A DNA stretch of 64,000 nucleotides from Hippopus hippopus (taxonomy: Eukaryota; Mollusca; Bivalvia; Cardiida; Cardiidae), in assembly GCA_946811185.2 (NCBI GenBank), contig OX328109.1, positions 6,448,001 to 6,512,000 of the forward strand. Reading direction: 5' to 3'. Positions within the stretch are counted from its first letter, which is position 1. Each line of letters starts with the position of its first letter. This document shows positions 31,651 through 42,800 of the stretch, in pieces. The position numbers were made by a program, and so were the translations under genes. A model generated the notes under the pieces. It was not told where the DNA came from. It saw only the letters and a list, made by a program, of their open reading frames with translations, and did not search any database.

Positions 31651-32135
31651 ATACGTCGAAAATACGACTGACTGATACAACACTATTATTTCATCTTTCT
31701 GCGAAATTTGTCACAAGACAATCGCCAATGAGGAAATGTTCTTGAAACACCTATTGATTCTAAAATGTATCATCGAAGGTAATTCACGAATAGTATATGG
31801 TTATTTCAAGATCAGGAATAAAATATTCCATACATTTTGCGTCGCAATACCCTTCCGTGATCATTTATAACATAGTCTACCAAGCTTACCTCATTTTCTA
31901 TCTAAAAAATATTTTTACAATAATATTTATTTTTGTTTACAAGAAAATAAGGGCATGTTCTGAGAATATTTAGTGATTAGTAAAAGATTATTTCATTAAA
32001 AACAATGAAACGGATTCAAAGACTCATGTATGAAAAATGAGTTTACAAACTGACCTATGAGTCACAAGCTGCTTATAAGTTTAAAGAACCCCATTACTTT
32101 TCATTTTTCCATGATTATTACATAAGGGTAAGACA
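31651..32135. other. No gene or repeat recognised
   Basis: AT-rich with no frame of note. Confidence 0.4.
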
Positions 32136-32630
32136 GATATAAAGGATATTTGTTTTTTTTTTCGGTGAAAGATCGAAAATTATTTCATCGAGTGAACATC
32201 GTCGGTAATATTATCGATGATGTTAACTCGATAAAATAATTTTCGACTTTTCACCGAAAAAAGAGAAAACAACAACAAATATTTTATTTATTTCATGCTT
32301 TTTTAACCCTTATTTTGGGAGACTTACATCACAATCCAGTACAGTTCTTTTGGGTAATTCCCCGTGGCGTACCCCCTCTGCATAACAACGCATTACAATC
32401 TGAAGTAAAGCGCGAGAAATGTACGGTAAATTACGTCATATTTCCATCTGGTTGAGTGGCACGCGCATTTTACCTAGGTAACTAGTGCGCGGGAACTACT
32501 GTTTCCGCCTTCACTTGAAGACTAGAAAATAAAATCGGTATTTTTCACAGGTCGTAACCATGAAATATCGAAAAATATTTCACCGTTATTTCTCGATAAA
32601 TTACCGGAAAGCATGAAATAAATAGAGGAT
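32136..32630 (+). mobile_element. PAL-H copy 2, first of a tandem pair
   Basis: Module 1: cggtgaaagatcgaaaatta faces taattttcgacttttcacc, with cgagtgaacatcgtcgg in the stem. Module 2 starts tttatttcatgcttttttaa and ends ggaaagcatgaaataaa, its own inverted ends. It is joined at 32628 directly to the next copy. Confidence 0.85.
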
Positions 32631-33131
32631 ATTTGTCTTTTACGGTGAACGATCGAAATTTATTTCATCGAGTGAACATCATCGGTAATATTTTCACGCG
32701 TGGCGCAGCCACGAGTGAAAATATTACCGATGATGTTCACGAGATAAAATAAATTTCGATCTTTCACCGAAAAAAAACCAAATATTCTATTTTTATTTCA
32801 TGCTTTTAACCCTTTCGGGGGGGGGGGGGGACTTAATTAAAATCCAGAACAGTTCTTTTCGGTTATTCCCCGTGGCGTATCCCCTCCGCATAGCAACGCA
32901 TTACACTATTACGTCAAGCGCGAGAAATGTAAGGTAAATTACGTCGTATTACCATCTGGTTGTGAGGCACGCGCATTTTACCTAGGTAACTAGTGCGCCG
33001 GAACAATTGTTTCCGCCTTCAGTTGAAGAGTTAGAATATAAAAATCGGTATTTTCACTGGTCGTAACCATGAAATATCGAAAAATATTTCACCGATATTT
33101 CTCGATAAATTACCGGAAAGCATGAAATAAA
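32631..33131 (+). mobile_element. PAL-H copy 3, second of a tandem pair
   Basis: Starts agaggatatttgtcttttac. Module 1 stem (32655-32775) is nearly perfect and has a longer head (attttcacgcgtggcgcagc). Module 2 follows with a G run at 32818-32830. Same order and orientation as the preceding copy. Confidence 0.85.
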
Positions 33132-33289
33132 TGTTGTTATTTGTTTCCCTCAGAATACAAATGCTTGTGAGAATGTCACATAATAAATAATATGCGTCGA
33201 TTGATTGAATTTGCCTGTATTCATCTTCGCCACCAGCTGCCCATATGGGCGACGAATCCTGAAAGCTGTTAGTATTGTTACGGGGGATA

Positions 33290-33700
33290 GTGTAGATACA
33301 GGGCGAAACCCATCCTAAGTTACGCCTGGTTCTTTAATGTGCTCGGTGTATACCACCGCAACACGGGACCTCGGTTTAAATTCTCATTCGAAAGACTCAG
33401 GGTTTTCTATGACCCTCCGTTTCTTTGAATTTTGACCCCCCAATTTTATATGTGTGCCTTCTTTTATTCATTTGAAGCGGGGTCAAATGACCAGCAATTC
33501 AGAAAGTCAAGGGAAAACCCCAAAGAATATAAGTGATTTTAGATGGCAAACCGTGGGAATCGAACCCACACCCCTGAGTGACCCGAAACATCACGTTCAC
33601 AAGTCCTACGCTCTACCTATTGAGCTATGCGGGCTGCTCACGTTCTGTATCGTGCACTATCCCCTGTAATATAGGTAGCTATAACAATCAACCTTCCGGG
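33290..33700 (-). mobile_element. SINE-J with tRNA-like head
   Basis: The head, on the - strand at 33545-33640, has gcccgcatagctcaataggt (A box) and gtgggttcgattcccac (T arm with B box, pairing intact). The anticodon arm is disordered, so it is a tRNA-derived SINE rather than a tRNA gene. The rest (tacgcctggttctttaatgt, acgggacctcggtttaa) is shared with 29855-29995. Confidence 0.6.
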
Positions 33701-33960
33701 GTCGTCGCCCATTATTGGCAACCGGTGGCGACGATAAATAAACGGAAAATCAAATTAGTCATTCTCGTCTCTTAAAAGTAGACCTAGTTTCCGAATGCAG
33801 AAGGACAAGTCCATTTATTCAAACGCCAAATTTGTATCTTGTTCCTTGTGTAACAGTCCATTCTTTTTTAGGACTTCCAAAGAAAATATATTGAACAGTA
33901 TTTATCAGTGTTTTACCACAAATCTTACGTGATTAATGACAAAAAGGTCTAATTATGACC

Positions 33961-34514
33961 TTTAAATCCTTTATCACATAATACCGAATTTAACGACTCT
34001 AAGGAAGAAGCCTTTTGAAAACATTGTGGGAAAAGGAGAAAATGCTGGTAACCAACATTTTCTCCTTTTCCCACAATGTTTTCTACACTATAAAAGGTAA
34101 ACTCTATCATTTTAGCCACATTCAAATTGTCGTATGCATTTGCTCTCAATTTGGACAAGTCTGAGCTTTTTTTTTTGTTTTAGTAAAGATTAACTGATTG
34201 ATTGTATAGTGTTTAACGCCGTTTTCAACATTATTTCTGTTATATCGCGGCGGCCAGTGCACCTATCCACGCTTTACTAGAGTTTCTTTTACCAGTAGTC
34301 CGCACAATATTCTTTCAGAGCCACTGGCTGCTTTCCTACATAACCATTGCCGAAACAATGATCGGCGGTGAGAGAGGAATGAATCCTGCCGCAATGACTA
34401 TCATCAATCCTCGGAAAGAAATTGGCCGAGCCGGGGATCGAACCAGCGACCCCCTGTTCTTGAGTACGCTACCGACTGCGCTACCGGGGTTCGGCGTTTT
34501 AGTAAAGAGGTAAT
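33961..34514 (+). mobile_element. PAL-A copy interrupted by SINE-D
   Basis: PAL-A runs 33961-34189 (stem 34018-34082, centre ggtaacc) and its last bases recur at 34496-34508 as the target duplication of the SINE; then aggtaattttt. The insertion cut the element just before its right end. Confidence 0.8.
34190..34495 (-). mobile_element. SINE-D, full length, perfect 13-bp target duplication
   Basis: gttttagtaaaga flanks it exactly on both sides (34177-34189 and 34496-34508). Read on the - strand it begins ccccggtagcgcagtcggta, has the B box ggttcgatccccggctcgg, and ends caatcaatcagttaa. The complete 306-bp unit with an exact duplication marks LINE-type target-primed insertion, and a recent one. 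Confidence 0.92.
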
Positions 34515-34530
34515 TTTTGTAGCGCCAAAT

Positions 34531-34797
34531 ATGGCTTGCAACACGCGAAAAAGGGCATTCGGACATCTGCGCAAAGTATCGTCTCGGATCAACCTGCGCA
34601 GTCCGCGCAGGCTAATCCGAGACGAAACTTTACGACTACAATAGATTTTGTTCTTCAGGAGACTTGCGCAAAGCAGAAAATTACATAAAAACGGAGGATG
34701 TCGTTCTGGATTAGCCTGCGCGAACTGCGCAGGCTGATCCGAGGCGACACTTTACGCCACTGTCCGAATGCCCCTTTTCGCGTGTTGCAGGCCATAT
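34531..34797. mobile_element. PAL-G copy 2
   Basis: atggcttgcaacacgcgaaa to cgcgtgttgcaggccatat; hairpins at 34578-34626 and 34693-34755, the second with mismatched outer pairs. Confidence 0.85.
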
Positions 34798-34819
34798 ACG
34801 AACGTATATATAAACTCTT

Positions 34820-35120
34820 CTTCTTTCCACGACTGAAGTCACAATCCACTGAAACTCCGAAAGCTTTTTATTTGACGGACCTTACTTAAGGATTACGATC
34901 CCCTAACTCATCGGTAAATATCGTGTAACATCCACATTTTCGTTAAGGCTATTCGGCCAATTTCGACAGCTTCCGTCTTTTAATATGAGAGTTAGGGGCC
35001 GTAGACTTTAACAGGCGGACTTTATAAATTAAAGAACAGACTTCACGCGCTGTGCAGTCTGATCTTAATCTATGCTGCCCGCAAAATTCCATGTATAGGC
35101 CTCTGGCGCTGAGAGAGTTT
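34820..35120. repeat. Inverted block and PAL-B fragment
   Basis: gattacgatcccctaactca at 34892 faces gagttaggggccgtagactt at 34989, an uncharacterised inverted repeat. 35035-35115 is antisense PAL-B (tgtgcagtctgatcttaatc, gcctctggcgctgagagagt). Confidence 0.5.
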
Positions 35121-35194
35121 ACTTCTAAAATGAAAAAAAAAACAAAAACACTAGGCCTACATGTAAGTATGCCCCACTGCTATGAGATCGACTA

Positions 35195-35395
35195 AAAAAT
35201 ACAATCCACAGAAACTCAGAAAGATGTCTATCTTACAGGCTTGACTAAACAAGTGGACTGTATAGCTCCAAGAACAGGCTGCACTTTCTGAGCAATCTGA
35301 TCTAAATCTTTGCTTCCCTCCCCCCCCCCCCCCCCCCAAAAAAAAAAAAACTTTGTTGGCTTTCGGCGATTGAAAGGGTTTAGAACCATTTAAAA
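35195..35395 (+). mobile_element. PAL-B variant and C/A runs
   Basis: cagaaactcagaaagatgtc, ttacaggcttgactaaacaa and a decayed stem (aacaggctgcactttctgag). The same prelude is found at 60738. C17 then A13 runs at 35321-35350 are low complexity. Confidence 0.55.
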
Positions 35396-35498
35396 AAAAA
35401 TGGACAACACCCAAGTATGAATTGATTGACAAATGGCGTGAGTAATTAACAAATTACGTGCAAATAGTTTTTTTTTTACTTCTATATTGCTTCGTTTA

Positions 35499-35640
35499 CC
35501 CTTTTTTAAAAAACAATACCGAGTTTGAAGGAGCCTGATAAAGAAAGCCTTTGAAAAATTGTAGGAAAAGGAGAAAATGCTCGTAACCAGCATTTTCTCC
35601 TTTTTCCACAATGTTTTCTCAATTCTAATTTGAGAACATG
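35499..35640 (+). mobile_element. PAL-A left part with stem
   Basis: accgagtttgaaggagcctg, stem 35560-35612 with both arms one base different in the loop region (ctcgtaaccagc); breaks off after caattctaatttgag. Confidence 0.7.
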
Positions 35641-35759
35641 GCAGTCGGACAAATTGTCCTAAACAACCAATTTCTCCATTCTTCTTTGTTTTCGGCATTT
35701 CAAAGTTGTTTCAGTAACTTTAAAGGGATTTTTAAGCCGTCTCTAGAGGTGTTTCTTTT

Positions 35760-36316
35760 TTTTTTGTAACATAACATAAGCTTTATTTGGCATTAAACTG
35801 TGACAATTTATAGCAAATACATAAACAAATATCGATGTGGAGTGTAAACACTGGCAATATAAGAATAATAAACAAAAGAAGTATACAGAGAATTCAATGT
35901 ATCTGAAGGAGGGGAAAAAAAGTTTGTTTTAGTACTCATGGAATTCTTTCTTTGAAAGCAAAGAAGATATATTTTGAGAGCTTATTTATTTCTTCTGAAT
36001 TTTTGGATGACATAATTTTCATAAATTTAAAAACAGTCGGTCGTCTGTAGTAATAAGCTTTTAAAAATCTGTTTCTTAGGTTACAGTATGTTGGACATTC
36101 TAATGAAAAGTGATACTCGTCTTCAATTTCATTCAATGAACGATTTTGGTATTTTCTGAGATGTCTATCAATTCCATCATGTCGGCCGGTTTCAATCGCA
36201 AGTTCGTGAACAGATATTCTAAATTTTGTTAATGAATGTCCGAATTTATTTATACAAATTTGTTTTTGATTAAATTCAAGTTCAAATTCTTGTTTCTTGA
36301 ACCGATAATTTTTTTA
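35760..36316 (-). mobile_element. 5'-truncated LINE remnant
   Basis: The whole block behaves as one - strand insertion: a coding remnant at 35936-36313, then a 3' region (about 35760-35935) with aataaacaaaagaag and caaataaagcttatgttatg. The T run at 35756-35765 would be its poly-A end. PAL-B follows directly after the truncated 5' side. Confidence 0.6.
35936..36313 (-). pseudogene. LINE reverse transcriptase C-terminal fragment
   Basis: The frame is open for about 125 codons on the - strand, with no proper start. Recognisable motifs: SLTKFRISVHELAIETGR, then NEIEDEYHFSLECPTYCNLR and YYYRRPTVFKFMKIMSS. In non-LTR retrotransposons such a region follows the reverse transcriptase and forms the C-terminal, often zinc-binding, tail (DEYHF.L.CP). 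Here the expected Cys-x2-Cys before it is changed to YQN, and the upstream endonuclease and polymerase domains are missing. It is a dead fragment. The family (CR1-, L2- or similar) cannot be settled by eye. Confidence 0.7.
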
Positions 36317-36331
36317 CGCTCAACACTCTTA

Positions 36332-36533
36332 ACCCTAAGGCTGCTAAGCGCGACTCAAGGGCCATTTGCTGGAAGGGTAGATCTAGATCAGACTGCACAG
36401 AACGTGCAGTCTGATCTTGGATCTACTCTACTCGATTAGGAAATACCCCCCCCATACCTTTGAAATAGCAAAAGTATGGGTTTTAATATCGCCTTGAAAG
36501 TTTTCATTTCACTTATTCACCAGCTTAATAGAT
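36332..36533 (+). mobile_element. PAL-B copy
   Basis: taaccctaaggctgctaagc; stem 36376-36426; right end cattcaccagcttaatagat. Confidence 0.8.
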
Positions 36534-36751
36534 AACCATTTAACACACTATCCCTAATTTTAACGACCTGAGGAAGAAGACTTTTGAAAACATTGTGGGA
36601 AAATGAGATACTGGTAACCAGCATTTTCTCTTTTTCCCACAATGTTTACGGACAAGAAAAAAAAAACATCGTTGCATGCACGTTTTATTTGTCGTCTGCA
36701 ATGCTTTCAATTTGGACTAGATTAATATTTTGTCGTTTGGTAAAGAGTTAA
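36534..36751 (+). mobile_element. PAL-A copy
   Basis: accatttaacacactatccc; the left arm is shortened (gggaaaatgagatactgg) against an intact right arm; right end tttggtaaagagttaa. It abuts PAL-B. Confidence 0.8.
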
Positions 36752-36775
36752 TACAACATTCGCCCTTTCTCACTT

Positions 36776-36969
36776 AAAACTCTTCATCAAACGACAAAAT
36801 CTATGACTTTTAAAGCATTTGCAGACGACAAATCAAATCTTCAAAGTTGTCACTGAAGGATAGAAAACATTGTGGGAAAAGGAGAAAATGCTGGTTACCA
36901 GCATTTTCTCCTTTTCCCACAATGTTTTCAAAACCATTTCTGTCCCAAGGTTTGTGTGGTAACGGGTTA
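36776..36969 (-). mobile_element. PAL-A copy, near-perfect stem
   Basis: taaaactcttcatcaaacga; stem 36866-36930 from aaaacattgtgggaaaagga with all bases pairing around a single central T; right end gtttgtgtggtaacgggtta. It forms an inverted pair with the copy 25 bp to the left. Confidence 0.88.
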
Positions 36970-37207
36970 AGACCGTCGAAACAATGTTCAGGGTGATAAG
37001 AAAGGGATGAATACTGAGGCCATGAAGGTTTGATTTAATTGCACGAACTCTGTCCACGCAGGGATCATATACCGTCACCTGTTATATACGATCCCTGGTC
37101 TAGCTTATGACACTTATGAATTCCTCGGGGAATGTATAAAATACTATGAAAACAACACTTTATTGTTCGATATTTCGGCTATTGCCTCTTAGAAAGAACT
37201 CTTGCAA

Positions 37208-37323
37208 AAGGCCATAGCTGAAATCTCGGTCCATAAAGTGAGCACTGCGTGTCTGTCTTCGTTATAAGGCCATAGCTGAAATCTCGGTCCATAAAGTGAG
37301 CACTGCGTGTCTGTCTTCGTTAT
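37208..37323. repeat. Exact 58-bp tandem duplication
   Basis: aaggccatagctgaaatctc to gtctgtcttcgttat occurs twice in a row without a mismatch (37208-37265 and 37266-37323). Confidence 0.95.
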
Positions 37324-37329
37324 ATCGTC

Positions 37330-38190
37330 AGCTTTCTTATATTTGACAGCGAGAAATATAAGTTTCAATTAATTAATTCAAAGGGAAATAACTCGTGCTA
37401 GTGATATAGTTTACTGGTAAGAGTTATATATCTTAACCATTTTCTTTCTTCTTCAAAATTGAGGGTATTCTGTGGGTCATGTTCGAAAGCAAAGTGCTAA
37501 AGAAAAATCATTTTTGTCATAGTTCACTCTGCCTGTAAGCAAGGATAATAGGTTCACCCGATCCCTGCTGTAAGACAACAAATCTCTGTTCAAGTTTGTC
37601 AAAAAAGAACCCTGTGACATACCATCAGTACTTTCATTACAAGTTTTTTTTTTTTAATCACTATCCGAAAAGCTGAGAATATGTGTACGATTAATTGGGT
37701 AACTTTGATGTTTTCCTCAAAAAAGCATAATAAATTTTGACAGTTACTCATCCAGAAAACATCAAGTTCCAAGTCGCCTAGTTTGTCGAATTTTCTGTGA
37801 TTTTTTTTGGAATGTGAGTATTTAAAAAGTATCGAAGGTTCCTTTCTTTTCTCTTACATACGAATAGGAGAGATTACAGGCCGTGGGTGTATATAACTCC
37901 TAACATCTGAGCTATAAATATTCACGAATCTGAATCGGTGAATGTTTCTGAGGCATTGATGATTGAATGAAGGTATCATTTCAAATATCTAATCAGATGT
38001 GTGACTTCCGTTCATTATATAGTGGTTTAAGATTGAAAAACTTTAATGTACAGACTGTTTCCGTTTTTTCTGTGCTTTCAGAAGGATATGGCTTTGAATT
38101 ATTTTGAATTTAAACTATATTTGAATGCTACATACAAGTCTTGAATTCTGTTGTTATGTAAAAAGGTAACAGTCAGATAGACCTGCACCG
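37330..38190. other. No gene or repeat recognised
   Basis: Low in repeats apart from a T run at 37646. No coding exon recognised. gaataggagagattacaggc and neighbours looked unremarkable. Confidence 0.4.
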
Positions 38191-38191
38191 A

Positions 38192-38276
38192 ACCAGCATT
38201 TTCTCCTTTTCCAACAAGATTTCCCAAAGCTCTTCCCTCTGGATCGTTAAACTCAGGATTGTGTGGTAAAGAATGT
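38192..38276 (-). mobile_element. PAL-A right half
   Basis: aaccagcattttctcctttt, then actcaggattgtgtggtaaa; no left arm. Confidence 0.65.
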
Positions 38277-38389
38277 AGTGCTTCACATTTAAAGGCTTCC
38301 CATGGCATTGCTTTCTCCTAGGATGAAAAATCTCAATGCAAGACTTAATACAGCAAAATCCCCTATTACGGGCTATCTCTGAAAGCTTT

Positions 38390-38650
38390 TAGCTCAGCTG
38401 TATTTGAAGAAAATACCAAGGCATTGTCATAGCCCTGTTCTCGCCTATGTCTTTGTGTCATTGTCTGCATTATTGTCTCGTACGAAAACTTTGACATTTT
38501 ATAATATCTCTGTCATTACTGAACATATTTATTTTCAGACTATTTGTTAACTATTAAAAAGGGAGCCCATACAGTAGGGGCAGGTAACTATCGAAGTATT
38601 TTTGAAACAGTTATGCTCCGTTTTTGACTTAGAATTTTCACTGAAAACTG
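38390..38650 (+). repeat. Dispersed repeat N, copy 1
   Basis: actttgacattttataatat, ctgtcattactgaacatatt, aacagttatgctccgttttt; matches 49490-49740 in order and a shorter piece at 43360-43470. Non-palindromic and non-coding. Confidence 0.6.
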
Positions 38651-38799
38651 CAACCAAGTGTTGACAACCAGATGTGGTGCTCTTGTCTTTTTTCGCGATT
38701 GTAGAGAACCAATCACAAAAATAACATCAGAGCTTTCCTTCAAATGGAGGTAACAGTAAGGCAAGTCCATTCCGACAGTTGTTATTAACAAAATGAAGA

Positions 38800-38965
38800 A
38801 GGCCATTGAAAACATTATTGAAAAAGAGAAGATGCAGGTTACCATGATTTTCTCTACCCTTTCAGTCTGAAAGTTCTTTTGCTCATTTGTGCAAATTTTG
38901 AAATTGTTGTCTGCGGATGCACTCGATTTGGAAGAAGGAAAAAATGTTGTTTGGTAAAGGATTGT
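38800..38965 (+). mobile_element. Decayed PAL-A copy
   Basis: gaagaaggccattgaaaaca, a short damaged stem (agatgcaggttaccatgatt), ttgtctgcggatgcactcga. Confidence 0.6.
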
Positions 38966-38976
38966 CAAATATTGTT

Positions 38977-39189
38977 ATTAACTGTTATTCCACGACAATA
39001 TTTTAGGCTAGTCCAAAAATCAAAGCAATTGCAGAATACAAATGTTGCTCAAATGGTGGAAGTTTTCTTTAATAGGGCAGAAAACATTGCATGAAAAGGA
39101 GAAAATACTGGTTATCAGCATATTCTCAATTTCTCATGTTGTTTTCAAAAGTCTTCTTTCACAAGATTGTTAAAAGTTGGGATTGTCTG
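38977..39189 (-). mobile_element. PAL-A copy, decayed stem
   Basis: ttattccacgacaatatttt, attgcagaatacaaatgttg, stem 39083-39145 with several mismatches, end aaagttgggattg. Confidence 0.65.
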
Positions 39190-39251
39190 TGGCGTATTAC
39201 GGTAACCAGGGGTTCAGAATCATTAAGCACTCCTAATCGAGAGTGCTATTC

Positions 39252-39445
39252 CTGCTAAGGCTGCTAACCTTGATGCAGTACGCTTTTGCTGACAGTGCAA
39301 ATCAAGATCAGACTACACAGAACATACAGTCAGATCTTGATCCACTCTGTCTGGTACAATGAGGTTTTTCATAGAAAAGAAGTGGGATGAATTTGCAATA
39401 TTTGGCTTTTTGATGGCTTTTTGTGGTTTTTGTTTAGGAGTTTAA
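39252..39445 (+). mobile_element. PAL-B copy
   Basis: cctgctaaggctgctaacct; stem 39295-39348 with two mismatches; right half degenerate. Confidence 0.7.
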
Positions 39446-39612
39446 GACTTTTCTATAAAGTAATAAAATAATACTTGGCCTGTTCTGAACCATTTTTTTT
39501 TCTACATTACGCACTTTTGTATTCTGCATTATGGACACTATACCTTTGATTGTGTGGTAAAGAAATAAACTTATTATTTTGTAGATTTTGTATCATACCC
39601 GTTTAAAGAAAC

Positions 39613-39851
39613 ATGGGGAATGTGGACGATGCCGCAGTATTTGATCTCTACACCTACGAGGGTTCAAACAATGTACTAGTGGCACAAGGCTACTTGACAA
39701 TGCTTGCCGGTTTCATCTTCTTTGAAGTGGTAAATGGTCTCGCAATTACATTTGGCCCACCAAGAAGACTAACATCGGATGTGTGGAAATGGAGAAATAC
39801 TCTTGTATCTTGGATTCATGCAGACATTGTGGGAGGAGGGGTAATATACTG
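39613..39851 (+). CDS. TLCD1/2-like: TLCD-like exon 1
   Basis: Codes residues 1-79 and two bases of 80, ending at the donor GTAAGT (39852). It holds the first membrane segment (YLTMLAGFIFFEVVNGLAIT) and the start of the TLC domain. The 9.5-kb intron that follows contains the hAT, PGB and satellite elements. Confidence 0.88.
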
Positions 39852-42800
39852 GTAAGTATTTTTACTTGTGTGTTACTGGGTTTATTTACAGTGGTAGAAA
39901 AAACCCAAACAAAATGTGAATGTTTTTACTTAACCCTTTACCACACAATCCCTTGTTTTAACAAACCTGAAGAGGAAGGCTTTTTAAAACATTGTGGGAA
40001 AAGAAAATGCTGCTAACCATATGTCTGAAATAATGTTGAAACTGGCATTATACACAATACAAACAAATAAACCATGTCTTACCTTAATCTTTTACTCAAC
40101 AAAAAATTGACTCATCTGAATGAAAGGCTTTGTAGAGCACAAACCAAATGTGGTTTAATCGATTTTGTTTCCTCTTTGAATGAGTACTTCCCACAATTCT
40201 CAAGTCTCATTTCTCAGGGTTGTTAAAACTCAAGATTGATTGGTGGAATTAATTGTGAAGAGGTTAATGCAGGCTTAGATGTATTTACTTGCTGTAGATT
40301 AGTAGCATCGTAATCTGCATGGGTAACTAGCTTTTTTTTTTTTTTTGATCTTTCACAATGATTTCTATTTTTTCAAAGACAAAGTTTATCATTTGAACAA
40401 AGTTTAATTTTTGTCTGCAAATGTTTTCAAAATGGGATGTGGCTAAAATTTTACTGTGTTGTAAAACTTAATTGTGATAAGCATCTGGGACCCATGCCCA
40501 CTATGGGAAAAAGGGTAGAGAAGTCTCTGGTGAAGAGTACAGTCTTTACCACACAATTAGAGTTTTTACGACCCTGATAGAGAAGATTTTTGAAAACATT
40601 GCGGGAAAAGGAGAAAATGCTGGTAACCAGCATTTTCTCCTTTTCCCACAATGTTTTCTACCCTTTCACATTCAATTTGTTGCCTGCAAGTGCTTTCAAT
40701 GCAGGCGAGTCTGAAATTTTGTTGGCTGGTAATGGGTTGAGTCATTACCATACAGATTAACTACTGGCATGCTTTGATTTCAGGATTTCATAGAGAAGCT
40801 ACAGAGGTTTGTCACAAGTACAGGGGTAAAAGTTTTCCGTATTGTGACGGAATTCCGTATTTTCAGGGGCCGACCAGGTCATTTTTCCAAATCGTCTAAA
40901 TCTGAGGAGAAAATGGGGGGGGGGGTACCCCTTTATCTCGTATCTATTGCAAGCCAACAGATTTCCAGATGCTGTATCGATAAAATTTATTGCCCCACTG
41001 ACTGCATTTGCTTTGTCCGGGGCTGATCTCGGTCATTAATGGCTCTCGTCGAACGTCTGGTAAGAGAGATTCCGATACGGAATCGGCCGAGTTTAGTGGC
41101 CGAGTATACTCGGAATAGTTACTGAAGCATGCCCAATGGCATTTCGAATTGCCTATTTGTAAAACGTTTTTTGATTGGACAAAAATATATCGGTTAGCCA
41201 ATACATATTTATTTAACGGTAGAAGTTCGTTCCTCATCATAACATGGTCGCTGACTTACAAGCGAACGCTGTCACGATTTAAAAATGAAGTGTTTACCTC
41301 CCGGATTTAACACGAAAGAAATCAAGAAGGACGTAAAGAATAAATGGTGGTGGGAATGGTTGAACGAAAGAGATTCACGCGGAGAAAGATATGGCGACTG
41401 GTTAAATAAGCCCGATGTAACGGTAGTTGCACTTTGCAATTCATGCACGAAAACGATCAACTACAGATCGAATGGAAAGAAAGCCTCACGCCTGCATGCC
41501 GAACACGAATCCCACATCACATTCTGCCTTGTAAATTAGCCATTCTTAAAGAGAGTGTTGTTTTCCTATCTGACAGATTTGATTTTATTCTTTTGACAGA
41601 AATTTAGCACATGTGATTGCATTTTAATGATTCAAGTATTAAATACTAGATATGTTTTTTCTCATACTGGTTGTATTTTCAAATACAAAACTGGTGTAAT
41701 CTGAATAGGTTTTCTGTACAAAATGCAGATAAAAGAGGACAATAATAACATTGATGCTAAAAACTTGGAGATTTTCTTAGGTTTTAGCATATATCTTTCA
41801 TTCAATTCAAGATTTTTTCAACTTTAAAATGCTAAAATTGGATCTCATTGGAGGAATTTGACGGTGATGAAATAGCTAAATCTCAGGAGCTTCCGGGGGC
41901 CTCCGGCCCCCTTGACCCCTGGCCAGGGCATTGCCCTGGACCCACCGGGGGCCCTAGTGGCCCCCAGCTCAATTTTCAGTATTTTCAGAATTTTTAACTT
42001 TTACCCCTGCAAGTATAATGAGCCATTCTCTGGTAAAAGGGGGTTAATTACATCTCCATGATGCATTATACAAAGAAAGCCACCCATGAAATCCTTTTTT
42101 GTTAAATGAAAGACTGAATCATGAAATAGACTGGTCCTTTGACATACAGAAAATTGACCAGCTGCAAAAAGTTTCAACCCAGGTCAGCCTGCGTGGGTTA
42201 ATACTTTTTGCAAATGCATTATCCCTCTTTTCACAGAGCATGGCTCATATTCTTTGCAACAATTTGCTTTTGTCATTCAGTCCTTCCTAAGTTCAAGTTT
42301 TAAACATGTTTATTTTTATATCAAATGTGAAACCATTTCTCACCACTTACATTAATCAATCTTGATGTTTGCCTCCTGGAAAACATTAAAGGTGGCCCTT
42401 CAGATTTTGGGACGAAAATTTTACAAAAATACAAAAAAATTATCCTCATACTCCCAAGCCTTTTAATTTTCATTCATAAAACCCCAGTAGTCGAAAACCA
42501 TCCGACAACAAGAGAAATTAGAGATTTACTATGGCCCAGGTCGACACCAACGGGAAACACGGTCTATTTTTACATGAGCAACTCGCTCATTTACATACCG
42601 GAAATACACAGATGAAGCTTCAAACATAGCGTCCGAAGAAGACATTATGGAAAATAATTACTTGTTTGTTATGTTATGGAATTTAAGCGTCATTAGTCAC
42701 GTGCCAGTCACTTGACATTCCCACAATGCTTTTTTGATTTTTGGCGCGAAATCTAAAAATACCTTAAGAGGCTACATAGCCTTTTAAGGGAACACCATCA

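Noticed and set aside
33545..33640. A tRNA gene on the - strand
   Set aside because: The D and T arms look right but the anticodon arm and acceptor stem do not fold; the surrounding sequence recurs at 29855, so it is a SINE head.
39783..40016. Second frame overlapping TLCD exon 1
   Set aside because: It is an out-of-frame reading that crosses the splice donor and enters PAL-A.
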